DNA of 64,000 nucleotides from assembly GCA_949825045.1 (NCBI GenBank), contig OX463806.1, positions 47,578,208 through 47,642,207 on the forward strand, written 5' to 3'. Numbering within the stretch: the first letter of the stretch is position 1; the number at the start of each line of letters is the position of its first letter. The position numbers and the translations under genes were made by a program. Shown piece by piece: positions 1 through 9,545 of this stretch. Source of the DNA: Argyresthia goedartella. Its lineage: Eukaryota; Arthropoda; Insecta; Lepidoptera; Argyresthiidae. Below the pieces are notes generated by a model. That model saw nothing but the letters and a program-made list of their open reading frames with translations, was not told where the DNA came from and made no database searches.

Positions 1-578
1 TAAGAGACGCTTTAAAGTACTAAATAAATAAGTTTAATTCATAAAAAAATACATATGAACGCAAAAATGTATGATACCAACACCAATTACAAACTTATAT
101 TTAAATTTGACACATTAGCGCAATTTTGAAAATGTATGTTACTCTTTATTTGGAACCGATATTGTTGTCGATTTATTTATATTTTTTCCGGGTTTTTGTG
201 AGTAAACAGGTATGACAATATTTACTTCTATTTTAATAGTTTCTGGACTACATAATAATAATAATAATACCTACTGTCACAAATTTTCAATCACCAACAC
301 ATTTTTCATAAACATTTGTAAATGTAAACAATAATCAGATGAACCGAACGTAATTCGCGCCATTATTATTTTTTAATTATTATCATGTTGGCGCGCCTTG
401 CTGTACTGCCAACGGTAACGTAAAGCCAAGAATTCATACATACATACAACTTGCGTTCGATTTCTATGAATGATTCTTATTCATAATTCAAATCTCATTC
501 CCGCCCGCTAAAAAGTGTAGTGGAGAAAAAAGCTACTTTCATAATCGAGGAACAAAACGAAACTTTTAGAATAAAGGG
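1..578. other. AT-rich intergenic or repeat-derived sequence, no gene seen
   Basis: I see no convincing coding sequence or RNA gene. The stretch is AT-rich with short simple runs such as ATA/ATT trinucleotides near 250-270. It ends where the left terminal inverted repeat of the Mutator-like element begins. Confidence 0.5.
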
Positions 579-925
579 GTTATTCACAAGTGTAGTCGAC
601 GCAGTGCATACTTGAATACTCAGCCCGCGGGCTCAGTAGACAACAGTTTACCGCTGTATGGTCTACTCAGTCCGATTGGATTTGGCCGACTTATGTACCA
701 TTAAGGCGAAATATGTTCAGGAAAGTACAGGAAGGAAGTGAGAAGGGGCTTGGAATTTTCTACTGCATTACACGAAAACTATGGTAATGGATATGTATTA
801 TTTAATAAATCTGACAAACTTAACAAAAATAATTAAACTTAACAAAAATCTTAATTCAAATAAAATAATAACTCCTTCTTCGTGAGTTCGGGTATTAGTC
901 AACGAACAACACGTTACATGTGAAT

Positions 926-1426
926 CTAGAATCTTAAATGTTCGATACACAACGCTAAACTTTTTTTATTGTTTTCTAGATCCATTAATATTTCATTAAT
1001 TCTGTCATTAACATCGATTACTTCATTTTTTCTTTTACTAAAGTTATTTTCTCTTAATTTGTTTACATCTGTTCTCATTAGCCGTTGTAAAACTACCAGA
1101 AATTTTAAAATATCAGGTTTGGGTTTCAAAAGCTTATTTACTTTGGCATGCCAGCCTTCAACTGCATTATTAGTACGGTTAAATTGTCCGTAGCATGTCC
1201 ACCGACCAAACTAAATGGATTTTGGATTCATCCAATTATTGAAAAAGTATGAATTGAAGTCTTTTGAAATTTTCATTTTAGGACCTTCTTCCACAGCGTA
1301 CAGCCAAGCGTCTAATAACTGCTCTAATGGTGGACACTGTACACGTTTCCACAATAAAATTCCGCAAGAAATACAAAACTCAACTGAAGATCGATTCAAA
1401 AAATGTATAAAGCACACTTTGTGCAC
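926..1426 (-). pseudogene. MULE-type transposase C-terminal remnant
   Basis: Two minus-strand reading-frame pieces (1211-1426 and 926-1129) are bridged by a third frame around 1135-1215 that reads FNRTNNAVEGWHAKVN. The arrangement 'R-T-N-N-x-x-E-G-W-H' followed by 'K-P-K-P-D-I-L-K-F' is typical of the region after the catalytic domain in Mutator-like transposases of animals. Upstream, the pieces carry 'CPPLEQLLDAW' and 'FNSYFFNNWM', which match the usual linker before that motif. Frameshifts between pieces and the missing N-terminal DDE domain show it is dead. It lies inside the 29-bp inverted repeats at 579 and 2577. Confidence 0.65.
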
Positions 1427-2304
1427 AAAGGCCTACTACAAAATTAATGACTTTTTACAAGACGCCGACATCTGGATTTAAACCAGTTAATTGCACCCTA
1501 TATATTATGGGCTTAGGTTTAAGCAATCACCAGATATAATGAAATATAACGCCCAAAAAAAACGTAAGTACTTACCAGAATTTAATCCCCATTTTAATAT
1601 GAAATTATCACCAATAAAATTAAAGTCTGCTAACCTAAACAAGTATCTTCAGAATAATCGCTGAGCTACCCAAAAAGGCCACACATGCACCAAATATGTA
1701 CTCGCATTTTATTTAAAAAAATATCCAAATATGTTACACAATTTTATCCTAATAAAGTAAATTAATATACAAAAATCATTGTTTACCCAATAAATATAAA
1801 TCAAGTTCTAAAGGTTCACCGATACCATTGTAAAATGTTTACTAAAGGCTGAGCTTCTTAGAGCTTTCAATAAAACTACGGCCACAAAAAAAAACATTAG
1901 TTTGCATTCATTTATTAATGGCTACCATTTAAAGCGGCAGTTGTATATGGTAGTTTTGGTAAGTAAAAAATTATAAAATGCATGTTTAATAACGATTTCG
2001 GCAGTTAAAACTTAGCTGTAAATTAAACAAAAATGGGTCGTAGAAAAGTAGTGTTTTATTTCTACATACAAATAAACTTAAAACTTAATAAGGCAGTCAG
2101 TAACATTAAAACAGTCATTTGTATGGTCATAATTATTTAAAAATATTAATGAAGAATCAGTCTTCAAATAACATAACATCACACTCCTTTGTATGGTAAC
2201 AAATTGTTTAAAATCTTAACGAATAAATCAGTCTTCATAAACATAAAATACGACAGTAGCGTAAAGAAGTTTTACTTCAAAAAGGAAATGCATTAGACTC
2301 CGTT

Positions 2305-2479
2305 GTTATTTTTCCTCTGACATGTGCGATTGCTCTTTTTTTTAAGTTGAAATATTAACACAGGAAGTAAAGGACAGAGCTATATGCCAGTCTCCTTTTC
2401 CTTTTCTAAGCGGAAGAAGAAGAATATCTCTGTCACTTACTTCCTGTGGTTTGATGACACATGTCAGAGGTAAAATAAC
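2305..2479. repeat. Foldback (MITE-like) element nested in the MULE
   Basis: Outer arms 2305-2326 and 2458-2479 are 22 bp with one mismatch (GTTATTTTTCCTCTGACATG and its complement). Inner arms 2359-2379 and 2428-2448 pair again with two mismatches around CACAGGAAGTAA. The whole block could fold into one long stem. It has no coding capacity. Confidence 0.65.
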
Positions 2480-2823
2480 TGTGAATGGTCTATGGTTGCT
2501 TTTAAACATCATTAATATTTGACAGCACTTGAGTATTGACCGTACTGAGCACTGCGTCGACTACACTTGTGAATAACAAAATATAACATGTTAATATTTC
2601 AACATTTACAACATGTGAGCATAATATGATCGCATATTTGTATTATGACAGCATGAGTATAATATTATGGCATGTGGATATTATGAAGGCCAGCAGAACC
2701 GAGGCATCAGTAACAGATATTACTAAGAAACATTGTATGACGCCGGCGATTAACATGGGGGCACCAGATGCTTTGAAATGCAACACTGTAGTGTAGAGAG
2801 ATCCCTACTGCAGTGTGCTGACT

Positions 2824-2865
2824 GCCGCAGTATAGCGCCTCGCTGGGGAGGCGCTATACTGCGGC
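2824..2865. repeat. Perfect 18-bp hairpin, 6-nt loop
   Basis: GCCGCAGTATAGCGCCTC at 2824-2841 is exactly reverse-complemented at 2848-2865, with loop GCTGGG. It directly precedes a CCCGCA/CCCGCC microsatellite. No downstream T-run or gene gives it a terminator role, and this is eukaryotic DNA, so I call it only a structural repeat. Confidence 0.8.
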
Positions 2866-2870
2866 ACGAC

Positions 2871-2940
2871 AACACCCGCCCCCGCACCGGCACCCGCCCC
2901 CGCCCCCGCCCCCGCACCCGCACCCGCCCCCGCACCCGTG
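2871..2940. repeat. GC-rich hexanucleotide microsatellite
   Basis: Interrupted repeats of CCCGCA, CCCGCC and CCGGCA run for about 70 bp. Open frames over it encode only Gly-Ala or Gly-Arg repeats and are not genes. Confidence 0.85.
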
Positions 2941-3194
2941 TACACTAAGCATGAAACCGGCTTCTTTGATATATTCGTCACAGCGGCGGATGGAGAAAGG
3001 CACAAAATGCGTTAAGTGATATAATGTGTTTACTTACTCCTAAACGATATGTACATATTTTACATACCTATCCCTTTTTACAATATTATACGATTCAGTC
3101 GAATACATTCTCGATTGAAACATGTTTCTATTTGCCTCATATTTACGATTTACACAGTCGCATAATAGCATCCCTTTCTATCTCAATATCACTG

Positions 3195-3233
3195 GATCAC
3201 TAAACTAAAGAGACTCGCTTTAGTTTAGTGATC
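3195..3233. repeat. Perfect 16-bp hairpin, 7-nt loop
   Basis: GATCACTAAACTAAAG at 3195-3210 is reverse-complemented at 3218-3233 around the loop AGACTCG. Imperfect pairing continues outward (CCTTTCTA... / ...TAGAAAGG), which suggests a small foldback or an inverted duplication. Confidence 0.75.
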
Positions 3234-3996
3234 TGGACTAGAAAGGGTCGAATTAACTAATACCGCGCTTTAATTAATTAAGACTTAACTATTTACTTAA
3301 ACAACGACATTTTAAAGAGACCTGCAGAAAAATGACGCTAATAAGAGTACATTAAACTACAGTTCTATGTTAACTCGATGTTTGGCTCGCTTCTATATCT
3401 GTATTATCTTTCTTCTGTACACGTTGTGTGACAGTGATGACGACATTCTTAAACTCAAAAATCTTCAGAAATATTATACAAACTTATTTGTTGTCTTTTG
3501 ATCCCCCACGAAAAAGAGGGCTCCGACACCTTCGTTCGGTTTACGACAGATGCTCGTTATGGCAGGTTCTTGATACGGCAGATTCGTGTCAGGGCAGAAG
3601 AAGTAAAGTCATCGTAAAAAGGATTTTTTCTACACTTCCCCACCGAGGAGCACAGACCTTCACTTTGAAAGGTCTCATTAATTTTGACAGGTGTCACTAT
3701 TTTGACAAGTTTTACTATTAAGGCTCAGTAGTTTACAAGATATGACACTTTTTAGTTTGACAGCTGTCATTCGAAATGGAGATCTCACCAGAAGCTGTCA
3801 TATCTCCGTACATATCAGTGGTTTGGGTTCAATAGATTCCAAGATATGACAGTTTTTATTTGACATTTTTATTTATTTTTTTAGATTGTTATTTTGAGAC
3901 ATCTTAATGGCACTTATGGATACGATGTCATAATATTGTCATTAGATTAGATCAATTTTATATCGTACATCGTGTTCTAAAAAAATATATGACGAA

Positions 3997-4038
3997 AATT
4001 GAAAAAATTACATCCCTAGGGATGTAATTTTTTCAATT
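3997..4038. repeat. Perfect 42-bp palindrome with no spacer
   Basis: The arms 3997-4017 and 4018-4038 are exact reverse complements meeting at CCCT|AGGG. Each arm is 21 bp and reads AATTGAAAAAATTACATCCC from the left. It lies in the interior of the 3.5-4.8 kb inverted-repeat element. Confidence 0.9.
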
Positions 4039-4344
4039 CAATTCAACTCTAAGGAGTTTATTGGTACTTTCTTCTCTGACAGGCGTATTTTCGAAGCACT
4101 GGTAGATTTAATGGAGTTTCTTTTTCCTGTGCGAGATTTAGCCATGAATCACCACTTGAAGAGGAAATTTCCTTTTTCAAACGCAAAGCATAATCAGTCA
4201 TGTAATCATTAGTTAAGTCGATCATATTTGATTTATTTTTAATTTTTCCATATACATGAGACTTAAGTAAGTGTTTGACTTGTAAAAGTGCATTATTTCG
4301 CCAATTTGCTATATATTATTTGAATGTTGAGTTTTAAGTTTTTT

Positions 4345-4440
4345 GACACCTTTATAGAATAGTGACAGCTGTTAAAAATAGAGACGCCTGTCAAAAACAG
4401 TGACGCCTGTCAAATGTTATGACACCTGTCAAAATGATAA
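4345..4440. repeat. Clustered TGACACCTGTCAAAA motifs, right subterminal zone
   Basis: Five or six copies of a roughly 22-bp unit built on TGACA-NN-TGTCA are spaced along this stretch: TGACACCTTTATA, TGACAGCTGTTAAAA, AGACGCCTGTCAAAA, TGACGCCTGTCAAAT and TGACACCTGTCAAAA. The same motif in reverse orientation appears near 3675-3780, and a second cluster lies at 40885-41065. Confidence 0.7.
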
Positions 4441-4820
4441 AAATTATGTGATTCTGTGCCTCTGCCACCCCCATCCGGGAAATTAGGTTTTTGGTTAGGC
4501 AACTTTTTGAAAAAAATTACAAGTTCATTTTCCAACAAAACACTGCACAAAATATTCTCATTCCCGAAGGGAAAAAACTCCACATTCGTAACTGTCTCAA
4601 AATAGTTACGAAAATAGAAAAACATTCATTTTTCGTCACTCAGTTACGAATGTAGAAAAATTATTCCATTTTCATAACTGGTTACGAAAGTCTGGTTACG
4701 AAAATGGACGTAGGGTCCCAAACTTTACGATGACTCTACTTCAGCCCTAACACGAATCTGCCATAAGAAGAATCTGCCATAACGAGAATCTGTCCTAAAC
4801 CGAACGAAGGGTCCGACATA

Positions 4821-4850
4821 CCGACCACTGCTTATAAAAGCACTGGTCGG
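4821..4850. repeat. Short hairpin just outside the right inverted terminus
   Basis: CCGACCACTGC at 4821-4831 pairs with GCACTGGTCGG at 4840-4850 with one mismatch around the loop TTATAAAA. It abuts the inverted-repeat element and may be part of its true end. Confidence 0.55.
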
Positions 4851-4920
4851 CATGAGTGGACCTGTTTCGGTTCATTGATGTCATTCCACGTCAAACATTA
4901 TGCTAATATCTCTATTATAC

Positions 4921-4948
4921 TGTATATATATATATATATACTATATAT
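4921..4948. repeat. AT dinucleotide microsatellite
   Basis: An almost uninterrupted (TA)n run at about 4922-4947. Confidence 0.8.
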
Positions 4949-5174
4949 CTCTACATCACCTATTAACACATTGAACTTTTTTGACAGACGTTACCTAGAG
5001 TACTAAAGATTCTATTGCGGGCATTTGGGGGGCAACAACATAAAAATTGTCCTAATTGTTATGACATTATTTCTTCGTTTCCGGCCAGCAGAGAAGTCAA
5101 AAGGTTAATAAAAATATATTTTTCTCAAACATGCGATGAAATGTCGTTGTTACGTGCGTTATAACAGGCTTGGA

Positions 5175-5440
5175 AGTATCACGTTTCGGGCGGAACAACT
5201 CGAGAGGACTGTAAAGGAATTTCATACAAAATTGCAGGCCTAGGCCGGGAAGTATTATTTTTGTTATATTTCATGCTGAAAGCAAAAGACATCAAAGGGC
5301 GCACGGAAATTACGATTACTAGTATTTTTAAACTTGAATTTGCTTTTTGAGTGGTGTGTTTTTTTATTTCATTGCATTTGTTTGAGAAAAGCACTAAAGG
5401 TGCCTCTGGCCGTGAGTTGGGCTTGCCGGCCTCATGTCAC
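5175..5440 (+). repeat. Dispersed repeat, copy 1 of an inverted pair
   Basis: The block starting CACGTTTCGGGCGGAACAAC and ending near GTTTGAGAAAAGCACTA / CTTGCCGGCC reappears in reverse orientation at about 8795-9192. Identity is clear at both ends, but the middle differs in length, so these are two independently decaying copies of one family. No coding sequence is evident. Confidence 0.65.
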
Positions 5441-5442
5441 TG

Positions 5443-5500
5443 CCCGGCCTCCCTACGGTCGACCGTCTCTACCCGGCCTCCCTACGGTCGACCGTCTCTA
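5443..5500. repeat. 29-bp unit duplicated in tandem
   Basis: The unit beginning CCCGGCCTCCCTACGGTCGA occurs twice head to tail, at 5443-5471 and 5472-5500, without differences. Confidence 0.9.
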
Positions 5501-5885
5501 CCTACTCAGCCGGCAAGTCCTCTGCCGCCGCAGACTGCAGTAATGTTCTGTTAAATCTCGGGATTTCGGAATGCCGGGCATGTCCACATTATTGCCACGT
5601 ATTGGAAGTGTTCAAAACAGCTCCATCCATTCCGATCCCTGGTTATAAGTTTGAAACGTCTGTTGTCTGTCTGTCTGTTTGTCGTTGGACGGATTTAAAA
5701 AAATATTTAGTAGACTGCCCTGACCTGTGATGGTACTAATCCATGTTTTTAAAAGTTGGTTAAGTGCTTCGATAGTCATCAGCCTCGCAAGAAAACAAGT
5801 TGCAAAAACTTTACATTTTTAAGGTTTCTTTACGTGTCGGGGGTGTTTGAGTGTTTACCTAATTAGCCGTTAATTTCATCTTGGT

Positions 5886-5995
5886 CTTGGATGTTAACAT
5901 GTTTGTGTAGTCGCTGTTTCTGGTTCCCACGACACAGGGCATCCTAGTGTAGGGCCGGAAGCAATGTATGTGCCTGTGTGTAAATGTTATGTTAA
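5886..5995 (+). repeat. SINE fragment (body without tRNA head)
   Basis: The segment TCGCTGTTTCTGGTTCCCAC followed by GACACAGGGCATCCTAGTGT and GCAATGTATGTGCCTG matches the body of the complete tRNA-derived SINE at 54025-54245. A reverse copy lies at 62400-62510. The tRNA-like head with its B box is missing here. Confidence 0.7.
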
Positions 5996-6185
5996 CTTAA
6001 TGAATTAGCCCCCGAGCCTATCCGAGCTGTCGTTTAAAGGGTATTGGACAATGCAGTTCTTGCTAGCGCTTGAACCGTCAAGTTTAAAGTTGGGGCAGAC
6101 GGTCTACATGGAGCACGTCCGAGACGCAGGCGGGGAGCGGGCAGGGGGGCGGGCAGGGGGGCGGAGGCGGAGGGAGGGGAGTGTG

Positions 6186-6572
6186 TCACAAGTCGTCCGA
6201 GTGGTTCTTGCCGGGCGCGTCTGCGGCGGGTGCGGGCGGCGCGGGCGGCGCGGGGGGCGCGGGCGGCGGGGAGGGAGCCTCCTCGCCCGCGGCGCCGGCG
6301 CACGTCTTGGAGTCGTCTGTCGACAGCGACAGCTCGAACTGTGTAACTATCTGTCCGAGTACTTTCTTGAGATGCACAAAGCTCTCCTTGTCGGGGCTGT
6401 CGGGACTGTCGGACACGTCGGACGCGTCGGCCCGCCGCATGTCCTCGAGGTCGCCGACGCTCAGCAGCAGGTCGGGGTCGCGGTCGAGCGCGTCGTGCAG
6501 CGCCTGCGCCTCCTGCCGGTAGACATCGCGAACAGCGCGTCGTGCTCGTGCTCGTGTGCCCGCCACGCCGCG
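6186..6572 (-). CDS. EDEM3: EDEM3-like gene, putative C-terminal exon
   Basis: This minus-strand frame of about 125 codons ends in TGA at 6186-6188. It contains VYRQEAQALHDALDRDPDLL, which resembles the end of the protease-associated (PA) domain in EDEM3, the only EDEM paralogue with that domain. An acidic Ser/Asp-rich stretch, a Pro-Ala-rich run and the C-terminus GKNHSDDL follow. EDEM3 proteins end in a KDEL-type ER-retrieval signal; SDDL would be a poor variant. The upstream exon edge is unclear because a decamer array (6581-6650) abuts it. The frame reading ALF just before VYRQ is shifted by an indel, so it may be damaged. The link to the other EDEM exons, 13 kb or more away, is inferred from strand and order. 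Confidence 0.5.
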   Translation of the reverse strand, partial: RGVAGTRARARRAVRDVYRQEAQALHDALDRDPDLLLSVGDLEDMRRADASDVSDSPDSPDKESFVHLKKVLGQIVTQFELSLSTDDSKTCAGAAGEEAPSPPPAPPAPPAPPAPAADAPGKNHSDDL

Positions 6573-6580
6573 CGCGCCAG

Positions 6581-6650
6581 GCACCTGCACGCACCTGCAC
6601 GCACCTGCACGCACCTGCACGCACCTGCACGCACCTGCACGCACCTGCAC
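6581..6650. repeat. Decamer array GCACCTGCAC x7
   Basis: Seven perfect head-to-tail copies of GCACCTGCAC. On the minus strand each unit reads GTGCAGGTGC, so the array presents seven CAG|GTGC splice-site-like junctions exactly where the acceptor of the 6.2-6.6 kb exon is expected. Confidence 0.95.
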
Positions 6651-6784
6651 ACAGGACAACAAACATTATACGTTACATCAAGTATCTGTTAGCATAGCAG
6701 AATCATTACTTTGTATTATATCATTTACAAAACTAAAATAATTACAACAACTGGTTGGTAGGTAGATTGACATGTAAGAAAAAA

Positions 6785-7030
6785 TAGTGATATAAACACC
6801 AAGGTAATAAAACACCATTTTATATATCGGGCGCGATATCAATCTGGAATCTGGAGTCTTTCATGAACTTCATGAAAGACTCCAGATTCGCTCGGGAATT
6901 ATGACTGAGTCCTGAGTGCAGTGAGGGATTCAAGCGTGCACAGGATAAAACAGCTTTATCCCTGAGGAGCACACTCTACTTTCTGCACCTCTTGCGATAA
7001 AATACAATAAGCAAGGCTATTAAATACAGC
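6785..7030 (+). repeat. Dispersed repeat, copy 1 (partner at 54805-55050)
   Basis: Shared landmarks with the partner are ATATATCGGGCGCGATATCA, GGGAATTATGACTGAGTCCT and ATAAAACAGCTTTATCCCTG. Copy 1 carries a 43-bp foldback (6847-6889) that copy 2 lacks. The family is unknown and no ORF is present. Confidence 0.75.
6847..6889. repeat. Perfect 21-bp inverted repeat with a 1-nt spacer
   Basis: 6847-6867 (GAATCTGGAGTCTTTCATGA...) is the exact reverse complement of 6869-6889. In the homologous repeat at 54.86 kb only the right arm is present, so the left arm is a local inverted duplication gained by this copy. Confidence 0.9.
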
Positions 7031-7114
7031 AAAAAAGGATCAACAAAAACACTTTTTATGTTTTATAGTAGTTTATATGACTGCTACATAATGCCTACTT
7101 CTGTACAGTTACAT

Positions 7115-7848
7115 ACACTCGGCGCCACGAATAAAGAGCTCTCGGAGAAACTGGCGGGGATTACTGCGCATGTGTACAGTCGCGGCATAATTCCGAAGTG
7201 CGTTTTTAGGGTTAGTGTGAAGGAATGAGTGTTCAGGACTTTCTTCACTTCTATTTTTTCTCTGTTTGATATTTTGTTGATTGGGATATTAGCCGATGTA
7301 AATAATGGACTTTGTGTCAAATAAACTATAGGTACTCTCTATTGACAACATTTGTTAACGTCAAGGTTGAAACCTATATATAAATAACCCCCTAGCATAG
7401 AATGCCCCTAGTCACTAGGGCCTAGTGAATATAGATACTTGTAGTAATAGTCCTGCACACTCTTTTCTTCCCGCTGACTAATAATTTGTAACAATTAAAC
7501 CACAATTAAGTTTTTCATCAGACTTCTTCATCAGTATTTCATCAGACTCTTTTTTGATATAACAGTTCACATCGTAAACCATTTTTCTAGCTTGCCTAGT
7601 CAGTACTTTATTTTTCGGCATTTTCGACCGGGGCGAAAGATAACGTTGGGTAATATTGTATGCGACTGTACTCAAGAAGCTTCGAGACGTGCTTTCGGTG
7701 CGAGCATCGGGAAGCGACTGATCAACGAATCAGGTGCCGGCGCTGACTACCGCCCCCGTCGCTCCTCACTTCCCCGCGCCAAACACTTGTGAAAAGTGAC
7801 TACTGCGCATTCAAGGACAAAGCTCTTTAGTCGTGGCGCCGAGTATAC
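7115..7848. mobile_element. Probable non-autonomous DNA element with about 24-bp inverted termini
   Basis: CTCGGCGCCACGAATAAAGA at the left (7118 onward) is mirrored at the right end (7821-7845, reverse complement CTCGGCGCCACGACTAAAGA), differing by about one base. Next to both termini is a shared ACTGCGCAT segment. No transposase and no clear target duplication are seen. Confidence 0.5.
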
Positions 7849-7853
7849 ACTAG

Positions 7854-8099
7854 TTTATCTACACACATATCATAAGCTCTCTTTGATGTGTTCAGGAACC
7901 GCATGTTTGACCGGCATTGTGTTTCTGCCATTGTTTAGGACCAACTTCACGCAGGCGGGCGTCGGCGTTCGAAATTTGAATGTCATAATATGCAATGTGT
8001 AATTTTTCAGATAAGAAATGAGTTTTTACCAAGTAGTTTGATCGTAACGTGCGGTTTTTGTACGCAGTAAAGAGGGTTTATGATATGTGTGTAGATAAA
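7854..8099. repeat. Foldback with 31-bp arms
   Basis: TTTATCTACACACATATCAT at 7854-7884 is repeated in inverted form at 8068-8099 with few mismatches. The same sequence occurs at 55299-55357, so this is a dispersed family and not a local accident. Confidence 0.6.
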
Positions 8100-8350
8100 A
8101 TATTTTATGTGTACTTAAGTTTATGTTTTAAGTATTTTTTGATGTTGTTACATGTTCAACCTAACACGATGGATAAAGAGGGCTTCGCTTCGCTCACCCC
8201 CTTTACCCTTCACCTAAGCTACCGCAGCATTTTGGCCTGATATTTGCTGTGCACATCAGTATTTTTGATGTGCAGTTTAATATTTCCCTTAAAAATTGCA
8301 TTTTATTAAGCTAAATTAATGTGAAAATGTATGTTTCATACATTAGTCTA

Positions 8351-8604
8351 GGGGCCCAATTCCGATACACAATGACAGCTCCATGATAATTACATTACGA
8401 TTACTGTCAACTTTAGATATCCAATATTTGGCGATTGGAGAATATTTATTTAGTCAATTATGGTAAAAATTAAGCTAATTGGTAAGCACAATAATTAAGT
8501 TAATGAACAAAGGGAATGTGATTACAAAATCGTTAGATGTAAACATGACTGTAATCGTCATGTAATTGTCATGGAGCTGTCATTGTGTACCGGAATGGGG
8601 CCCC
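8351..8604. mobile_element. 254-bp MITE with about 58-bp inverted termini
   Basis: The left end GGGGCCCAATTCCGATACAC continues through AATGACAGCTCCATGA. The right end is its near-exact reverse complement, finishing GGGGCCCC at 8597-8604. The interior is AT-rich and non-coding. The layout is that of a miniature inverted-repeat transposable element; the parent family is not identified. Confidence 0.75.
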
Positions 8605-8794
8605 AGTTGCAGCGTCTTGCACCAATTGTGGGTTTGGTTTTATTTAAATTGTGTTCCATTCAGCTCGCCGTGGCCAGCTCGATATTCCAGTAAGTGAGAC
8701 GCCGCGCTCCGCCCCCGCCCCCCGCCCCCCTCCACCATCATACAAGAGAACTTAAGGACAGAAAAATATAAAACAAAAACAAAATAAGTTTATG

Positions 8795-9192
8795 CCGGAT
8801 AGTAATTAGAAGCCGGCAAGCCGTTTTCACGGCCAGGCATGTATAGTGCTTTTCTCAAACATATTTTCCCATTTATAACTTGGGTTGAATTTAAAAGATT
8901 TTTTAATTTTCCCTCCAATCCCTCCATGATGTTTTTTTACGGAAACGTCCGTATTTCGCGTGTGTACCTATAGAGTTAGAATATACCCTAATAGGGCCAT
9001 TATACACAACCTAATAATAAGAATCTTAATTTCTATAATAAATGTAATTCAGCTGTTTTGTCTTTTCATGAACACAGACGCGAAGTTTACATTAAAATAA
9101 AAAAATAAAACTTTCTGGACTAGGCCTTACATTTTGTACGAAATTCCTTAACACTTCTCTCGTGTTGTTCCGCCCGAAACGTGATACTTTAA
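8795..9192 (-). repeat. Dispersed repeat, copy 2 of the inverted pair
   Basis: This is the reverse-orientation partner of 5175-5440. Shared blocks are GTTCCGCCCGAAACGTGATA at the outer end and GTGCTTTTCTCAAAC with CGGCAAGCC at the inner end. The two copies flank about 3.4 kb. Confidence 0.65.
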
Positions 9193-9339
9193 TGACGACA
9201 CTTCATTGCATGTTGAGAAAATATCTTTTACGATAGGATCGGGAGAGTCCACTTTTCACCGCTAAACAAAATAAAACAAAATGGCTTAGCATACCAATAA
9301 TTTCTTGCATGGGTACCTCTTTTAATTCTTAAACACCGG

Positions 9340-9545
9340 TATGCTTCATTATTTGTAGTTATAGCGGCAATATAAATAACCTCTCTGAAAATTTCAGCTC
9401 GCTACTTATTTCGGTGGATCCGGTAGAACCCGGTGACAGACGGACGGTCAGACAGACAGAAGGACAGACAGAAGGTCAGGCAGACGGACAGACAGACGGG
9501 CAGCGGAGGTCCCGTTTGGCACCCTTTGGTTACGGAACGCTAAAA
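9340..9545 (-). repeat. Lepidopteran GGTTCCGTACCC-type dispersed repeat, truncated minus copy
   Basis: Diagnostic pieces in reverse orientation are a CAGACAGACGGACAGACAGA tract, CCCGTTTGGCACCCTTTGG, TTACGGAAC at the end and the ATAGCGGCAA segment inside. Full-length relatives are at 29825-30238 and 52218-52548. Confidence 0.75.

Larger units (their letters stand above)
579..2577 (-). mobile_element. Mutator-like (MULE) DNA transposon, degenerate copy with terminal inverted repeats
   Basis: The ends are 29-bp perfect inverted repeats: 579-607 begins GTTATTCACAAGTGTAGTCG, and 2549-2577 is its exact reverse complement. Between them a minus-strand remnant of a MULE-type transposase is readable at about 926-1426, and a 175-bp foldback is nested at 2305-2479. 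I found no clear 8-9 bp target-site duplication, so the flanks may have mutated. At about 2 kb with only fragmentary coding capacity it cannot be autonomous. The family call rests on the transposase motif, and the boundaries rest on the inverted repeats seen directly. Confidence 0.72.
3522..4818. mobile_element. Non-autonomous DNA element with about 97-bp terminal inverted repeats
   Basis: 3522-3618 and 4723-4818 are inverted copies of each other at high identity. They share CGAACGAAGG near the outer ends, CATAACGAG in the middle and TTTACGATGACT at the inner ends. Internally, both subterminal zones carry clustered copies of the near-palindrome TGACACCTGTCA in opposite orientations (about 3675-3780 and 4345-4440). 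A perfect 42-bp palindrome lies in the middle at 3997-4038. I see no transposase. Family unknown; long inverted repeats with iterated subterminal motifs would fit a hAT- or P-like non-autonomous element, but that is inference. Confidence 0.65.

Noticed and set aside
2824..2865. Rho-independent terminator
   Set aside because: Eukaryotic DNA, no T-tract after the stem, and no gene ending nearby.
2750..3005. Gly-Ala and Gly-Arg rich frames
   Set aside because: By-products of a CCCGCA/CCCGCC microsatellite.
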